Source of the DNA: Osedax fenrisi
Lineage: Eukaryota > Annelida > Polychaeta > Sabellida > Siboglinidae
Assembly (NCBI GenBank): GCA_964019155.1
Contig: OZ025239.1
Location: forward strand, 6,078,669 to 6,142,668
DNA length: 64,000 nt
Reading direction: 5' to 3'
Below the pieces are notes generated by a model. It was not told the origin of the DNA, did no database searches, and saw only the letters and a list, made by a program, of their open reading frames with translations. Shown one piece after another: positions 24,290 to 64,000 of this stretch (positions are counted from its first letter, which is position 1; each line of letters begins with the position of its first letter). The translations under genes were made by a program, and so were the position numbers.

Positions 24290-24937
24290 CTATACGCACA
24301 GTACAATCAAGGAATATCAGGCTTATAAATTATACCAGTGTAAATAATGTGCCATGAATGGGTAGGCACGAAATTAATGATTATTATTATAATACATTAA
24401 ATTAATGATTAATTTGATATATAGAATTAGAATATATATAATAAGCATTCTAGAGTTGAATTATATGAATTATTGACTTTATTTGGCTGTAATCTATATT
24501 GATTACATCTAACTAAAGGAACGAATTCATATAGTCCACCTATAGTCGATATAAAACACTTTATATAAAGATTATATTATTAATAGCCTAGTTTTCACTT
24601 GATTATACTTTAAAAAAGATTTTCATATAAATTAATTCTTATTATAATGATAATATTACAATACAACACTATCAATGTTATACACGATGCACATGCAGGA
24701 TTCATACTATATATTAAACTATAGTCGATTACAATATATCATTTTTCTATATTGTTGATCGATAGCCCCATATTTATTTAGTACTCTTTCACCGACGAAT
24801 CAGTAATATTTTACATATCATTTTATAACCATCATATATTATATTATATATGCATTTCATACATGAACGTAATACAATCATACATGAACGTAATACAATT
24901 ATCCGTTAATGATGTCTACACGGATAGACAATACGTA
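24290..24937. other. AT-rich non-coding stretch
   Basis: Nothing recognisable; a 19-bp direct repeat (CATACATGAACGTAATACAA) occurs twice near 24857-24899. Confidence 0.5.
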
Positions 24938-25135
24938 TTAGAATAGTGTATCGTGCAATGGCATACGATATGTACCAAGTATAAGATGTCTGTTAGAGAG
25001 TTGTTTAGGAGTGGGTGCGTAGAACCACAGCTGCGCATCACCGCCGCACTCGTAGGCAGGTGTTCTATAGAGCTGTTGATGTAACGTATAATAGAGACGT
25101 AGAACATTACGTAACAACCATAAGAGTGTGCTGGC
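24938..25135 (-). CDS. Terminal exon of the 24.9-34.3 kb minus gene
   Basis: Acceptor TATCAGACTACAG, then 65 codons to a TAA stop: ASTLLWLLRNVLRLYYTLHQ, QLYRTPAYECGGDAQLWFYA, PTPKQLSNRHLILGTYRMPL, HDTLF. GC content is clearly above the surroundings. It has no upstream ATG and enters in phase 0. An internal donor (GTGATG after TGCGGCG) could end it earlier. Confidence 0.5.
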   Translation of the reverse strand, partial: ASTLLWLLRNVLRLYYTLHQQLYRTPAYECGGDAQLWFYAPTPKQLSNRHLILGTYRMPLHDTLF

Positions 25136-28100
25136 CTGTAGTCTGATACAGTGGATACGGGTGTAAGTTATGATGATGATGATGATAGGTATTTATTTAG
25201 ACGCTCGAATAATATTCTATTCTCGAGAGTGTGAGAACGAGAACAAAAACCGGAAAATGAGAAATCAAATGTACGCCTGTTAGTTTAGCCGCGCGTGTAT
25301 ATGTATATTAGAATTGATGTTTACGTTTGAACACATCGTAGTGTGGTATATCGCATCGATAGCGTGCCTATGAAGCATACGATTAATGATTATCATTGTT
25401 CGTTGGTTGTTATTTAAGCAAATCTAAAGTATACAGTTGAAATGTTTTCTAACGATTACTCATATGTTATTGAACAATTCTTTATTATACGATTACGAAT
25501 GTATTGATGTGTTTTATATACTATTACTGCCGTATAGATATTATGATGATATATAGATTCTATGTATTAAATAGCATGCACGTGACTTAGTATTAGTCAG
25601 CTGTCATGTGCATAGTAATTAAGGTAATTATCTCATTGATAAGCTCTTCATCTATAATTAACCTGGTGTATAAACCTAAATCTGATAATAATAATAGTTA
25701 ATCTTTGAAAATTCAGAAATATAAGAAGAGAAATATTCACTTAATGGGATCTGGTAATTTAGGATCACTGGAAAATGTTATTCGATATGATTATCATAGT
25801 CATTTTAAAATAATATTTCTAAAATTATATTAATAATTATTAATATCTATTATAATAGATATGTAACATAGTAGTAATATTATTGCTTTTTGCGCAACTT
25901 ATATGTATATAATTGCACAATAGTATGTCATTGAATATCTATTATATATCATACAAAGCAATATAAATCATATTTTTTAATTCACAATATACATATTTAA
26001 ATGTTAAGGATTTTCTGAACGTTTTAAAATTATGTACAAAAATAAATAAAAATATGAAATAAATTATAAAACATTAAAAATAAATATAAATATACTATAT
26101 CTAGAAAGATTCATTATTAACTGATTCGGTAATGACTTACTAGGGAAAATAAATATATATATACATATATCACTAGATAATTATCTTTTATTTAATAATA
26201 AAATTAATCTCGTTACTTTTATAAAATTATTCACATTTATATGTTTGAAAAGTTGATTATAGAATAGCAAAGTATTCTAGTATCTTCTATGTAATTGTAC
26301 AATCATTATTGTATCTGTCTAAACTGCACAATGTTATTTTTTAAATCTCTGTAGAGGAGAACTGAATTTAAATATAAGATCAAATTAAATATTTAATATA
26401 AAAGTTATAGAAATAAAGAGTTATAAAACCCCATCCATGTTTGAAAATTGTGTTTGCATTATTATTATTGCAAATGTTTGAATTACGACATTTTAACAGT
26501 ATTGACATTTTACATGTAAATAACAATGACTGAATTACCGATCTACTTTTGACATTGACAAATTCTGTACAATTTTTATGAATTCATTTTAATATCTCCA
26601 AATAATATTTTTACGTAACAGTTACTTTTCGATATTAACATAATATTTATATATATCTTAATTTAAGATTATATTATATTTTTTTTGAATTTACATGTAT
26701 AGATTTAAAATCCAAAAATAGATTTTAGTTCTCCTACCCGTCACATTTGAGCTAATGTCGTTTTTATTTCAATAATTCGGTCGAGTGAACCATCTTTCCT
26801 TCAGAAAATCTTTGTTATATTCTATATAATATATTGTATTATTCATTGATATCACGCATTATCATGCGCTAGCAACTGTATTCACCATTACACTAATGCA
26901 ACAAACGTATCAATAATACCTATGCCATAAGTGATATAGATGTCACACTCTCTTCAAAGCCCTTACAAGAATAACACTAGTGTGTAGTTAAGTAGGTCAT
27001 CATTAATATCTAGGTCAGTAGGTCAGCGTAATCGATTAACTAATTCACAATGCTGCCTGTGCTAATTCAGTGTACCCATTACCACCTATGCCAACACACA
27101 CACATACACACATACTCCCCATTTCATTAGCACACCATATGCCAGATGTTCTATCCAATATTGAGGGCAAGTTAGTGCTGGATCCCAAATCAATAACAGA
27201 GAAACTTACTTCCACTTCTACTAAATATCTTCTATATGTACAACTAATAATAACATATATATAATATATATAATATATATAAATAAACATTTACATATTT
27301 ACACACACGCACAAATAACATACATACGCCCATACACACATACACTCACATATGTATACACACACACACACCAACATATAAATATATATATATATATATT
27401 TATTATTCCCATGTAATATTTATTTATAGAATTGTTATTAATCGATATATTATGTAATATATTACTGTAGACACAATAAAAACAACACACACACTCACTC
27501 ACGAGCTAATAAATATTTTCACATAAGCACATATATTGCATATATATATATATACACATATACACACAGTCTAATATACAGACACACATACATACTCACA
27601 CATGATCACTACACATACAATCAATAGCTTGACTAGGTATGTTCTCATCGATGTCCTCCCACTATACAAGCTGTACTGGCACAATGTCCCTGTTATAATA
27701 CCCCCCCCACCTAAGTGTCTTTCAACTAGTTATGTAATCATTATATCACTTGTCCAATATATAGTCCATACAACCTCTGTAGATTATATAATATGCCCCT
27801 TAAGCGAAGGTCATCGAATTATTAAGCTTTTACACTTATATTACACTCATATAAGCTTTCAGTTCATTCGGTATGTTTATTATGTTTTCTGCGCACTCAC
27901 TATTTATACATAATATTCTGAAATGTTCAATACAACACTCTGTATGCATGGTATAAAAACTGTATATATACCCTATATACATAGTATATATGTAGTATAC
28001 TATATACAATATATATAGTGTATATCAGTTAGGCTTGCATCTACATAAACCTAGTAGTATCAGGTTAACTTTAATGTAATTCTTACCAGCTATTACATAA

Positions 28101-29739
28101 AATAGGTCATGAAATATAGACTATTCTATAATAAATCTATAATTAATATAGTATAGATCATCAAATATTACAATTAATTAATATAGTCAATTATATACAA
28201 TGTTACAATATAATATTGATTAGATTATAGTTTTAGTACAATGAATCCGCTAAGCTTCTCTCTCGTGGCCTAAGTTACCCTGTGAAAGCCATCACTTGTA
28301 ATGCTACTATACATGCTTCGACTATACCTCATACATAGCAGATATCATTAAAGTAGTGTGTCTGATTGCACTCTTGTCTGAACCTGTGTAGTGTTCTGCT
28401 TAAGATTAAGGGCATACGCTTGACCTGAGAACTCAATGTAAAAATATAGGTTTTTCTTAGATAAATATATAATTTATTACATTTGTCAACAACAAATATT
28501 TTTTTTATTTTTATTTTGACTGATTTATTCAGGTCAAACGTATTTATTCCCTTAATGCTAGGAGATCATGTCCTATCTGAACATAGTGGTGCTGTACATA
28601 CATAGTAAAGCGCTATACAGCCTCGTTTAGCCTATCCACTGCGCTGACCTTATCAGTTTCTACAAGTTGTACAGTAAGATGGGTCGATCATCGTAATTTC
28701 ATTTTATTAATTACTTATGTTTATCTATATAATATCAGAATGAGTTTGCAAAAAAAAAAAATTAAAAAAAAGGTCATTTAGGATGTGCGAGTTGGACTTT
28801 AAAATTTTGATTTTTTTTAATCTAAAAAAAAAATTACTACGTTTACCTATATATTTCGCGCACGTGATAGCGTATATATTTAATAACAACTTTTAAAATT
28901 TGTATTCATAAATAGCGATATTTACGATATTTATGATGAATCTACGTAGGAAAACACAATTTAAAGATATCATCAAACCAGATACTATGCAACTCACTAA
29001 ATTACCCACTCATTTAGACATTTTACGCCACTACGTATATATAAATAACATATCAACGGACATCAAAAAAATTAAAATTGATATTTTAGATCGTTTAAAA
29101 ATAATTTGGAATTCTGCTTCATTACCAATTATGTCTGATAATTCTATAATTACTAAGATAAATATATATATACAAAAGGCAATAAAGTTAAAAAAAACAC
29201 AAAATTCGAAGTATTTTAACGTTGTAATGAAAAAGCATATGGACAAATTTAATTTCCTATTTGATATTTGCGCATGCAAATACGCAAATAAATGTGACTG
29301 TCGGAGGGAAAATAAGGTACCACCATCTGAAAAATCCTTTTTAAATGATCAGAGAACACAACGACTGATGTTCATACAAACTTCATCAACCACGGCAACA
29401 ACCAAGCAAAGTCGAACTCATGAACCAGTTTACTCTATTCCTGGACCAAGTTCGATGGATATTGATCCAAGGTATATTATTAAAATATTATTTAGTTAAT
29501 AGTTAATAATAAAATTACTATTAAAATAACATTTTATTTTTCTAAACTAAATAAACAAAATTAATTATAATCTATTTTGTAAAATAGTATAAATCTATGA
29601 ATAGAATATATCTCTCTATTATAGACTCTATTATTTATATATTTTATAATTTATATTTATATATATATATATATCTTAATATAGTTATCTTAATCTAGAT
29701 ACATTGAAAGATAATATATAATAAATATTATATATATAA

Positions 29740-29822
<83 letters not shown>

Positions 29823-30165
29823 TATATATATTAGTGATTCAAATGAAACAGACTTTTGTGTTTTTGAAACAAATGAAACCAGATAAATTTAGGTTTGAAA
29901 CATAAAATATGTTGTGTGTAACATAACATATGATGTAACGTGACATTATGGTGTGCTGAAAGTACAATATGGTGGAAAATTACAGAACGTTATGCTGGAA
30001 AAAATATAAACACTTATAATATGATACATTTCAATAAATTGTATTAAATAATTAAAAAGCTCGATAGAGTTTCAGTCCGACTCTACTCGAGCGAGTTTCA
30101 GTCCGGCTTGACTTGACTCAAGTCGGACTCTGGCTCGACGCGAAAAACTCGACTCGTTTGAATCA

Positions 30166-30209
<44 letters not shown>

Positions 30210-33200
30210 TAAATATATACTCTATGTATTCAGCTTCGATACACTTTCTGATGATGAAGACTATGATGACGATAACAACCAGCACCATGATGACGGTGAC
30301 AACCAGCACCATGATGACGGTGACAACCAGCACCATGATGACGATGACAACCAGCACCATGATGACTCAGACATAATTCTGCTTTCATCTAGTGATTCTT
30401 CTGATGACGATGATGATGGGAATTATATACCTGATACCGATTCTTCAAAGTATGTATTTCATGAATACATATAATCTCGTATAAAGTAATTTCATAAGGA
30501 GTGATCTCGTGCGCAATGATAATATGTATTTATGTAAATAGTTATTTATAAATAGTAGAATTTTATACTGCGTATACGATGAACAAACTATATTAAGTCA
30601 CTTCGTAATAGATTACCAGTTACATATTTTATTATTATATTTTATTATATATATTAATATAAATTACGTTGTTAAAAAAAATAGTGTATGTTTTATGTTA
30701 ATATTATTTATATTTCAGATTTCAACATCCTTTCTTCCGTTGTATGCTGTCGCATGCCGAAGCTCTTGGAGTTTCAGATCGAGTAGCCGCTCGAATCGTT
30801 TCAGGGGCATATGTAGACGATGGCACTGTAACAAGTAACAACCTCGACAGAATCGTAGACAGGAATCTCATCCGCCGTCAAAGAGCGAAATTTCGTAAAC
30901 AACATAAAATAGTTACGTCCATCCAAAGTCTGTATTTTGATGGAAAACAAAACAAAACCCTACAAAATAATGGAAAACTTGTTCTCGAAGAACATATCGC
31001 TCTCCTCTCCCAACCGGGAAACATTTATATCGCCCATGCTGTGACGCCAAGCAAATGTGCCAAAGATACCTCTGATGCGATCTTGAGGACTATTGCCGAT
31101 GTAAATGTTGATGAACTGAATATAATCGGCGCAGATGGTACTGCATGCAATGTCGGATACCGTGGTGGAATCATAACTAGGATTGAAAAACATCTTCAAC
31201 ATAAATGTCAATGGATCGTTAGTATTAAAAATATTATATATTAAAGTAAATATATAATATTATAATTATTATCTCTAATTTATTAAATATTATATTTACT
31301 AATTTATAAAATATGTTTAAAATTTAAACTTTAAATATATCCAACTCTCCCCTATATATATTTAGAACATCTTAATTAAAAAAGTATCTTATACTCCATT
31401 ATGAAAATTATTAACAATATTATAATTATCTGTATATCTCCTATACAGATATGTCTTCTTCATCTTAATGAACTACCACTCCGAAAAGTTTTTATTATGA
31501 TTGACGGAAAGACTCTTGGTCCGAATCTATACAGCGGAGAAATAGGAAAGCAGCTAGACAATTGTGAGAACACTGATATAATTTTATTTGAACCGATAGC
31601 AATTAGTGAGGGTTTTGAAACCCAATTACAAGAGTTGACTGACATTAGTTCAGATCAGAGATATCTTCGTGATATCATTCTCGGTATCAGTGATGGTTAC
31701 ATACATGATAGGCTAAAGACGAGATCACCAGGAAAACTTGGCTATGCCCGGTGGTTGACCACAGCAAACCGAATACTACGTGTATACGTATCAACGTCAA
31801 TTCCATCTACTAACATGATAAAACTTGTTAAATTTATTATTTATGTATATGCGTCCAGCTGGTTTGGTATTCGCAGCAAACCCATATTCACTAAATCCCC
31901 CATCCACATCTTCAAGATGTTGCGAGCAGTCCGTGACCTAGGGATACCAGAAATTACTCGAGAATGTGACGCTATTATCAAACGAAATGCATTCAGTTTG
32001 CACCCAGAAAGTATCTTATGCTGCATGTTAGTAGATTCCAGATTGATGATTAGACACGAAGCTGTAAAAAGAATTTTGAGAGCGAGAATTAACAATGAAA
32101 CTGGTATCCGTGAGTTTAATTTATCTAATTATAAATTCAATTTGGATGCTGACGACTACTACATGTTAACGGAATATGATGAAGATACATGGCTAGAATC
32201 TGTCCTTACTAAACATATTAGTACTGAACTTTTGAAATCATATACTCCTTCAGCTACCCCTAAATTTACCTTCAAACAATACCCATCTCATACTCAATCA
32301 GTTGAAAGAGTTATACGGATTGTATCCCAAACTGCAATTATGAGTTGCAATCCAGAAATGAGAGATGGTCGTATTAGAAGTACGATTCTTGCTAGGGCAT
32401 TAATGCCTAAAAGATATGATTCGATGAAAGATTTTCATTTCTGTTAATTTCTATTTGTATAAGTTTGTTTGATATTTATGTATTTTTTTGTATATATTAT
32501 ATAGATTATATTTCATATATTTTTGTATATATTTTTAGAATATATGTGAGTATATTATTTTTATAATATTTATATATATCTATTTTTATATATCTATTTA
32601 TATATATCTTTTTTTATATAACTATTTTTATATATATCTATTTATATATATATATATTATATATTTGTGTATATATAACTATATTTTCATTTTTATTAAT
32701 TTCTATTTGTATAATTTTTTTTATAATTATATATTTTTATATAATATTTTATATATTTTTGTATATATTTTTTGAATATATTTTAATATATTAGTTTGAT
32801 AATATTTGTATATATCTATATATATATATTTTTATATATATTTTATATGGAAATATATGCTATAAATCAGTCTAAATCCTAATAAATATCCAGTAAATCT
32901 TGTCTTTATTGATTTTTTGTTTAAAATGTTGTATTATAGTATATTATATGTTTATAGGAAGTTTATCTATATTATTCTCAATATATTATCTCATACATAT
33001 TTTTATAGAAATTAATTCTTCTTTTCTGTTAAATATATTATTATTTCTGTATTAAAATGTTCGTTAAAAAAAATTATTACAATTTTCTTAAAAAAAAAAA
33101 AAAATTATTTCTTTCATTACCTGTTAAATTTCGAAAATGAAATCGACAAACTTTAATATATGATTAATGAAATAGTTATTTACCATAAAAAACAAAAAAC

Positions 33201-34334
33201 AATTTTTTTTTTTTTTAATATAGCGATAATTTTTTCTTCAAAATGTTATACTTTTTTTTTTCAAAAAATACGTTAATTTATAAAAAAAACTTATAAATCC
33301 TTTTTTTTTTTTTAAAGTATGCCACATACATCATTATATTAATAGTTTATATTATATATATATGTTATTATTATTAATAGATTATTCAAAATAAAAATTT
33401 TTTGGATTTCTTGAAAAAAATAAAAAAAATATTTAAACTTCTAGAAATTCTAGGAAAAAATTATTAAAAATATTTTAACATGATATTTAAATTGTTTTAT
33501 GATAGTATTAAGATATTGTAAATTTGTATATCAATACGATTATTATAAATATATATATTGCCTTGTTATAATATTTTCCTATCTCTTACATGTTAACTTT
33601 TCCTATATTGACCATGTTAATTTTGAAATTGAACTCGCATATGAAACCAACCATCAACATTTTTTTTTTTTATACATAATATTAAGATTATAAACCCTTA
33701 AAAACCAAATAATGAATATGAAATTCATAATATGTATACATATTTACCCATATTATTGTACAGTCACTACTCTATCTAGGTATAAAGTTTGAATGTTAAT
33801 TAATTAATATTAGGAACTAATAAAAAAAGAATGTAAAATGTGATAAATTATTATGTAATATATCATTATGTAGTACATCCTTATGTAATATATCATTATG
33901 TAATATATCATTATGTAACATATAATTACAGTAGTCTAATTGGGGTGGGGTGTATTACGCAGAACAATGTAACCTACCGTGTAACCTACATTGTAACCTA
34001 CATTGTAACCTACCGTGTAACCTACATTGTAACCTCCTACGAATGAATGTAATAAATCACTACTAACTACACATTATAATGCATCACACACACACATATC
34101 TAGCCCTACCTCAGCCATTCTCCATATTGTATTACCAGCGCAGCCAAGTTCACACTTAATGGTCTCTTCGTAAATCTAAAATTTATTATTATTATTCAAC
34201 TTTATCGCAATCTTGTCCATTAGGATGTGTAGATTACTTCTGCTAAAAACACCGTAATGGTGAATGTACAGCATTCCCCCTACTTTATTTAAATGTCTCT
34301 TTCCTTCTAATTCTAAATCACCTCTCCGTCGCAT
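24938..34334 (-). CDS. Unrecognised multi-exon gene (candidate model, incomplete)
   Basis: Candidate exons in transcript order: 34334-34284, 34175-34110, gap, 28659-28619, 28455-28384, gap, 27231-27116, 26793-26745, 25367-25325, 25135-24938. Within each linked group the splice phases match; the two gaps need at least one unseen exon each. The C-terminal half reads VIDLGSSTNLPSILDRT, GSLDRIIEIKTTLAQ, HAIDAIYHTTMCSN, ASTLLWLLRNVLRLYYTLHQ. The LLWLLRNVLRLYYTL helix recalls glycolipid-transfer (GLTP) proteins (LLWL.RAL.F...L), but this is weak and the C-terminus does not fit. The start codon would lie 70 bp from the AGL start, head to head. The transposase-like gene at 28.9-32.4 kb would sit in one of its introns. 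Single exons have moderate support; the joined model is inference. Confidence 0.4.
25325..25367 (-). CDS. Small exon of the 24.9-34.3 kb minus gene
   Basis: 43 bp between GCTTCATAG and GTAAAC, HAIDAIYHTTMCSN, phase 2 in and 0 out, joining in frame to the terminal exon. Confidence 0.4.
25622..25695 (+). repeat. Short element ending in ...CTAAATCTGATAATAATAAT
   Basis: Contains GGTAATTATCTCATTGATAA and ends CTAAATCTGAT(AAT)n. Closely similar ends occur at 35.1 kb (inverted) and 56.2 kb. This looks like the 3' end of an AAT-tailed retroelement or a small hairpin element. Confidence 0.6.
25696..26744. other. AT-rich non-coding stretch
   Basis: No gene or clear repeat; probably intron of the minus-strand gene. 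Confidence 0.45.
26745..26793 (-). CDS. Small exon of the 24.9-34.3 kb minus gene
   Basis: 49 bp, GSLDRIIEIKTTLAQ, phase 1 in and 2 out. It fits both the upstream exon (27116-27231) and the downstream exon (25325-25367). Confidence 0.38.
27116..27231 (-). CDS. Exon of the 24.9-34.3 kb minus gene (strand uncertain)
   Basis: Acceptor TACATATAG, donor GTATGT, RYLVEVEVSFSVIDLGSSTN then LPSILDRTSGIWCANEMG. The plus strand is also open here (MPDVLSNIEGKLVLDPKSIT) after CATTTCATTAG, so strand is not certain; phase fit to 26745-26793 favours minus. A (CA)n microsatellite lies just below it. Confidence 0.38.
27232..28383. other. Microsatellite-rich non-coding stretch
   Basis: (CA)n tracts near 27300-27372 and 27485-27600, (TA)n near 27382-27400, 27541-27552 and 27990-28020. 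The open frame at 27602-27913 has no domain or coding character. Confidence 0.45.
28384..28455 (-). CDS. Exon of the 24.9-34.3 kb minus gene
   Basis: 24 codons, KNLYFYIEFSGQAYALNLKQ NTTQ, phase 0 at both ends. Acceptor TTTATCTAAG, donor GTTCAG. Confidence 0.42.
28619..28659 (-). CDS. Small exon of the 24.9-34.3 kb minus gene
   Basis: 13 codons, TDKVSAVDRLNEA, after acceptor CTGTACAACTTGTAG; donor GTATAG, joining in phase 0 to the next exon. Confidence 0.4.
28933..29471 (+). CDS. Transposase-like gene exon 1 (Cys cluster)
   Basis: Starts at ATG 28933 (a second ATG follows directly). Basic and helical, then FDICACKYANKCDCRREN, a likely small zinc-binding segment. Ends in phase 2 at GTATAT. 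Confidence 0.82.
28933..32447 (+). CDS. Transposase-like gene, four exons, apparently intact (750 residues)
   Basis: Exons 28933-29471, 30234-30449, 30719-31217, 31449-32447; all phases agree and no stop interrupts. In order: an N-terminal part with a Cys cluster (FDICACKYANKCDC) and KVPPSEKSFLNDQRTQRLMF; an Asp-, Asn- and His-rich acidic linker of 24-bp repeats; LSHAEALGVSDRVAARI; SLYFDGKQNKT (candidate first catalytic Asp); NIIGADGTACNVGYRGG (candidate second Asp); QWIICLLHLNELPLRKVFIM; a long helical region; and QYPSHTQSVERVIRIVSQTA (candidate catalytic Glu) with RDGRIR near the C-terminus. From memory, these match a widespread arthropod/cnidarian protein family with HANELPLRHL and HTQSVER.VK motifs; a DDE-type transposase role is inferred. 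No terminal inverted repeats were found, so it may be an old or domesticated copy. Confidence 0.85.
29720..29825. repeat. (TA)n microsatellite
   Basis: About 40 TA units with few interruptions, in intron 1 of the transposase-like gene. Confidence 0.95.
29832..30169. mobile_element. MITE of about 338 bp with TTAGTGATTCAAA termini
   Basis: Left end TTAGTGATTCAAATGAAAC; right end CTCGTTTGAATCACTAAT, giving inverted repeats of about 14-16 bp. The interior has GAGTTTCAGTCCG-type repeats and CTCGACTCG. hAT-like by appearance only. Located in intron 1 of the transposase-like gene, bordered by TA microsatellites. Confidence 0.75.
30234..30449 (+). CDS. Transposase-like gene exon 2 (acidic repeat linker)
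   Basis: About four 24-bp repeats (30255-30365) encode DNNQHHDD-type units, followed by SSSDSSDDDDDGNYIPDTDS. Phase 2 at both sides; donor GTATGT. Almost certainly a disordered linker. Confidence 0.82.
30719..31217 (+). CDS. Transposase-like gene exon 3 (first two candidate catalytic Asp)
   Basis: Acceptor TATATTTCAG. Reads FQHPFFRCMLSHAEALGVSD, SLYFDGKQNKT, AHAVTPSKCAKDTSDAILRT, LNIIGADGTACNVGYRGGII, HLQHKCQWI. Donor GTTAGT, phase 0 out. Confidence 0.85.
31449..32447 (+). CDS. Transposase-like gene exon 4 (C-terminal)
   Basis: Acceptor CTCCTATACAG; ICLLHLNELPLRKVFIMIDG, KTLGPNLYSGEIGKQL, GYARWLTTANRILRVYVSTS, YPSHTQSVERVIRIVSQTAI, RDGRIRSTILARALMP, stop TAA at 32447. The upstream ATG at 31401 is intronic. 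Confidence 0.85.
   Translation: MCLLHLNELPLRKVFIMIDGKTLGPNLYSGEIGKQLDNCENTDIILFEPIAISEGFETQLQELTDISSDQRYLRDIILGISDGYIHDRLKTRSPGKLGYARWLTTANRILRVYVSTSIPSTNMIKLVKFIIYVYASSWFGIRSKPIFTKSPIHIFKMLRAVRDLGIPEITRECDAIIKRNAFSLHPESILCCMLVDSRLMIRHEAVKRILRARINNETGIREFNLSNYKFNLDADDYYMLTEYDEDTWLESVLTKHISTELLKSYTPSATPKFTFKQYPSHTQSVERVIRIVSQTAIMSCNPEMRDGRIRSTILARALMPKRYDSMKDFHFC
32448..33835. other. Very AT-rich non-coding stretch with A/T homopolymers
   Basis: TATATCTATTTTTATATA-type degenerate repeats at 32560-32850, then poly(A)/poly(T) runs of 9-16 bases at 33060-33320 and 33660. No gene. No inverted repeat of the transposase-gene flanks could be made out. Confidence 0.5.
33840..34037. repeat. Two short minisatellites
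   Basis: TATCATTATGTAATA-like units (33845-33930), then 12-bp TGTAACCTACAT/CGTGTAACCTAC units (33966-34035). Confidence 0.88.
34110..34175 (-). CDS. Candidate second exon of the 24.9-34.3 kb minus gene
   Basis: 22 codons, IYEETIKCELGCAGNTIWRM AE, phase 0 at both ends, acceptor TAAATTTTAG, donor GTAGGG. Other frames, including one on the plus strand (HSPYCITSAAKFTLN), are also open, so support is modest. Confidence 0.35.
34284..34334 (-). CDS. Candidate first exon of the 24.9-34.3 kb minus gene
   Basis: ATG at 34334, MRRRGDLELEGKRHLNK, donor GTAGGG in phase 0, joining in frame to 34110-34175 over a 108-bp intron. Only 70 bp separate it from the AGL start codon. Confidence 0.33.
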
Positions 34335-34404
34335 TGTTGGCTATTCAACCCTCTCATCTCCCCTATAGTAATACCTGCTGACCACTACCTTGACCTGTGT
34401 CCAG

Positions 34405-63725
<29,321 letters not shown>

Positions 63726-64000
63726 GTTAATAGAGGTCATCCCGGACCCGCCCCCTAGTGAACAGAACTCGCGGTACAGTTAACCACCACGTCAATGTAA
63801 TCTATTCTCGTTACTTTCGTATTACGATTTGTTGTGATTGCATTTTAATACTGGCAACAACCTGTAAAGACTAGGGCTTATTGTGAAGCCGTTTAGATAA
63901 CGAAGAAAAAAAGCGAAAAAGATAACATTAAATTACTCAAATAAACTATATCTACCTATCTATCTATCTATTTAACTTTATTATTATTTGTTAATATGAA
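63726..64000. other. Start of AGL intron 21
   Basis: A CCCGCCCCCTAGTG st retch near 63747 and (CTAT)n at about 63951-63970. Nothing else seen. Confidence 0.5.

Noticed and set aside
27602..27913. 103-residue plus-strand frame
   Set aside because: No splice support, no coding composition, contains a poly-C tract; likely chance.
29031..29279. Minus-strand frame over transposase-like exon 1 and similar ones at 30960, 31460 and 31841
   Set aside because: Shadows of the real plus-strand exons.

Overview
This is an AT-rich, intron-bearing animal (invertebrate metazoan) genomic window. The evidence is a multi-exon glycogen debranching enzyme gene, a secreted astacin metalloprotease gene, several CR1/L2/Jockey-like LINEs, a tRNA-derived SINE family, many small inverted-repeat DNA transposons and a high load of micro- and minisatellites. 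The phylum cannot be told from the sequence. Most real exons are short, lack their own ATG and had to be found by reading-frame, motif and splice-phase matching.

Layout. 1-5.9 kb (minus): eight phase-consistent exons of an astacin zinc metalloprotease (furin-like site, HExxHxxGxxHExxR, Met-turn, start of an EGF-like segment), running off the left edge. 4.5-5.4 kb: a 5'-truncated LINE inside that gene. 6.6-9.1 kb: a triple inverted repeat, two DNA-transposon remnants and an unassigned minus-strand exon. 9.9-12.6 kb: two decayed LINEs on opposite strands. 15.2-17.0 kb (minus): exons of an unknown lysine- and serine-rich protein with a PP1-type KSVSF motif, with a SINE between them. 19.5-22.8 kb (minus): a nearly full-length CR1/Jockey-like LINE with two frame breaks. 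24.9-34.3 kb (minus): a chain of eight candidate exons of an unrecognised gene. Inside its extent, on the plus strand, lies an apparently intact four-exon transposase-like gene (28.9-32.4 kb, 750 codons).

34.4-63.7 kb (plus): the glycogen debranching enzyme gene (AGL). Its start codon and first 21 coding exons are present, and all phases agree. The transferase (GH13) part and most of the central region are here; the C-terminal glucosidase part lies beyond the right edge. Its introns hold an L2-like LINE, a 420-bp foldback element, MITEs with G-runs, an inverted SINE pair and large minisatellites.

Two features stand out. The splice donors are unusual: 22 of the 31 donors in the three best-supported genes have T at intron position +3, and 14 begin GTTAG. 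In addition, more than half of the AGL introns carry a tandem array that ends at or close to the 3' splice site. No CRISPR, rRNA or intact tRNA gene was seen.
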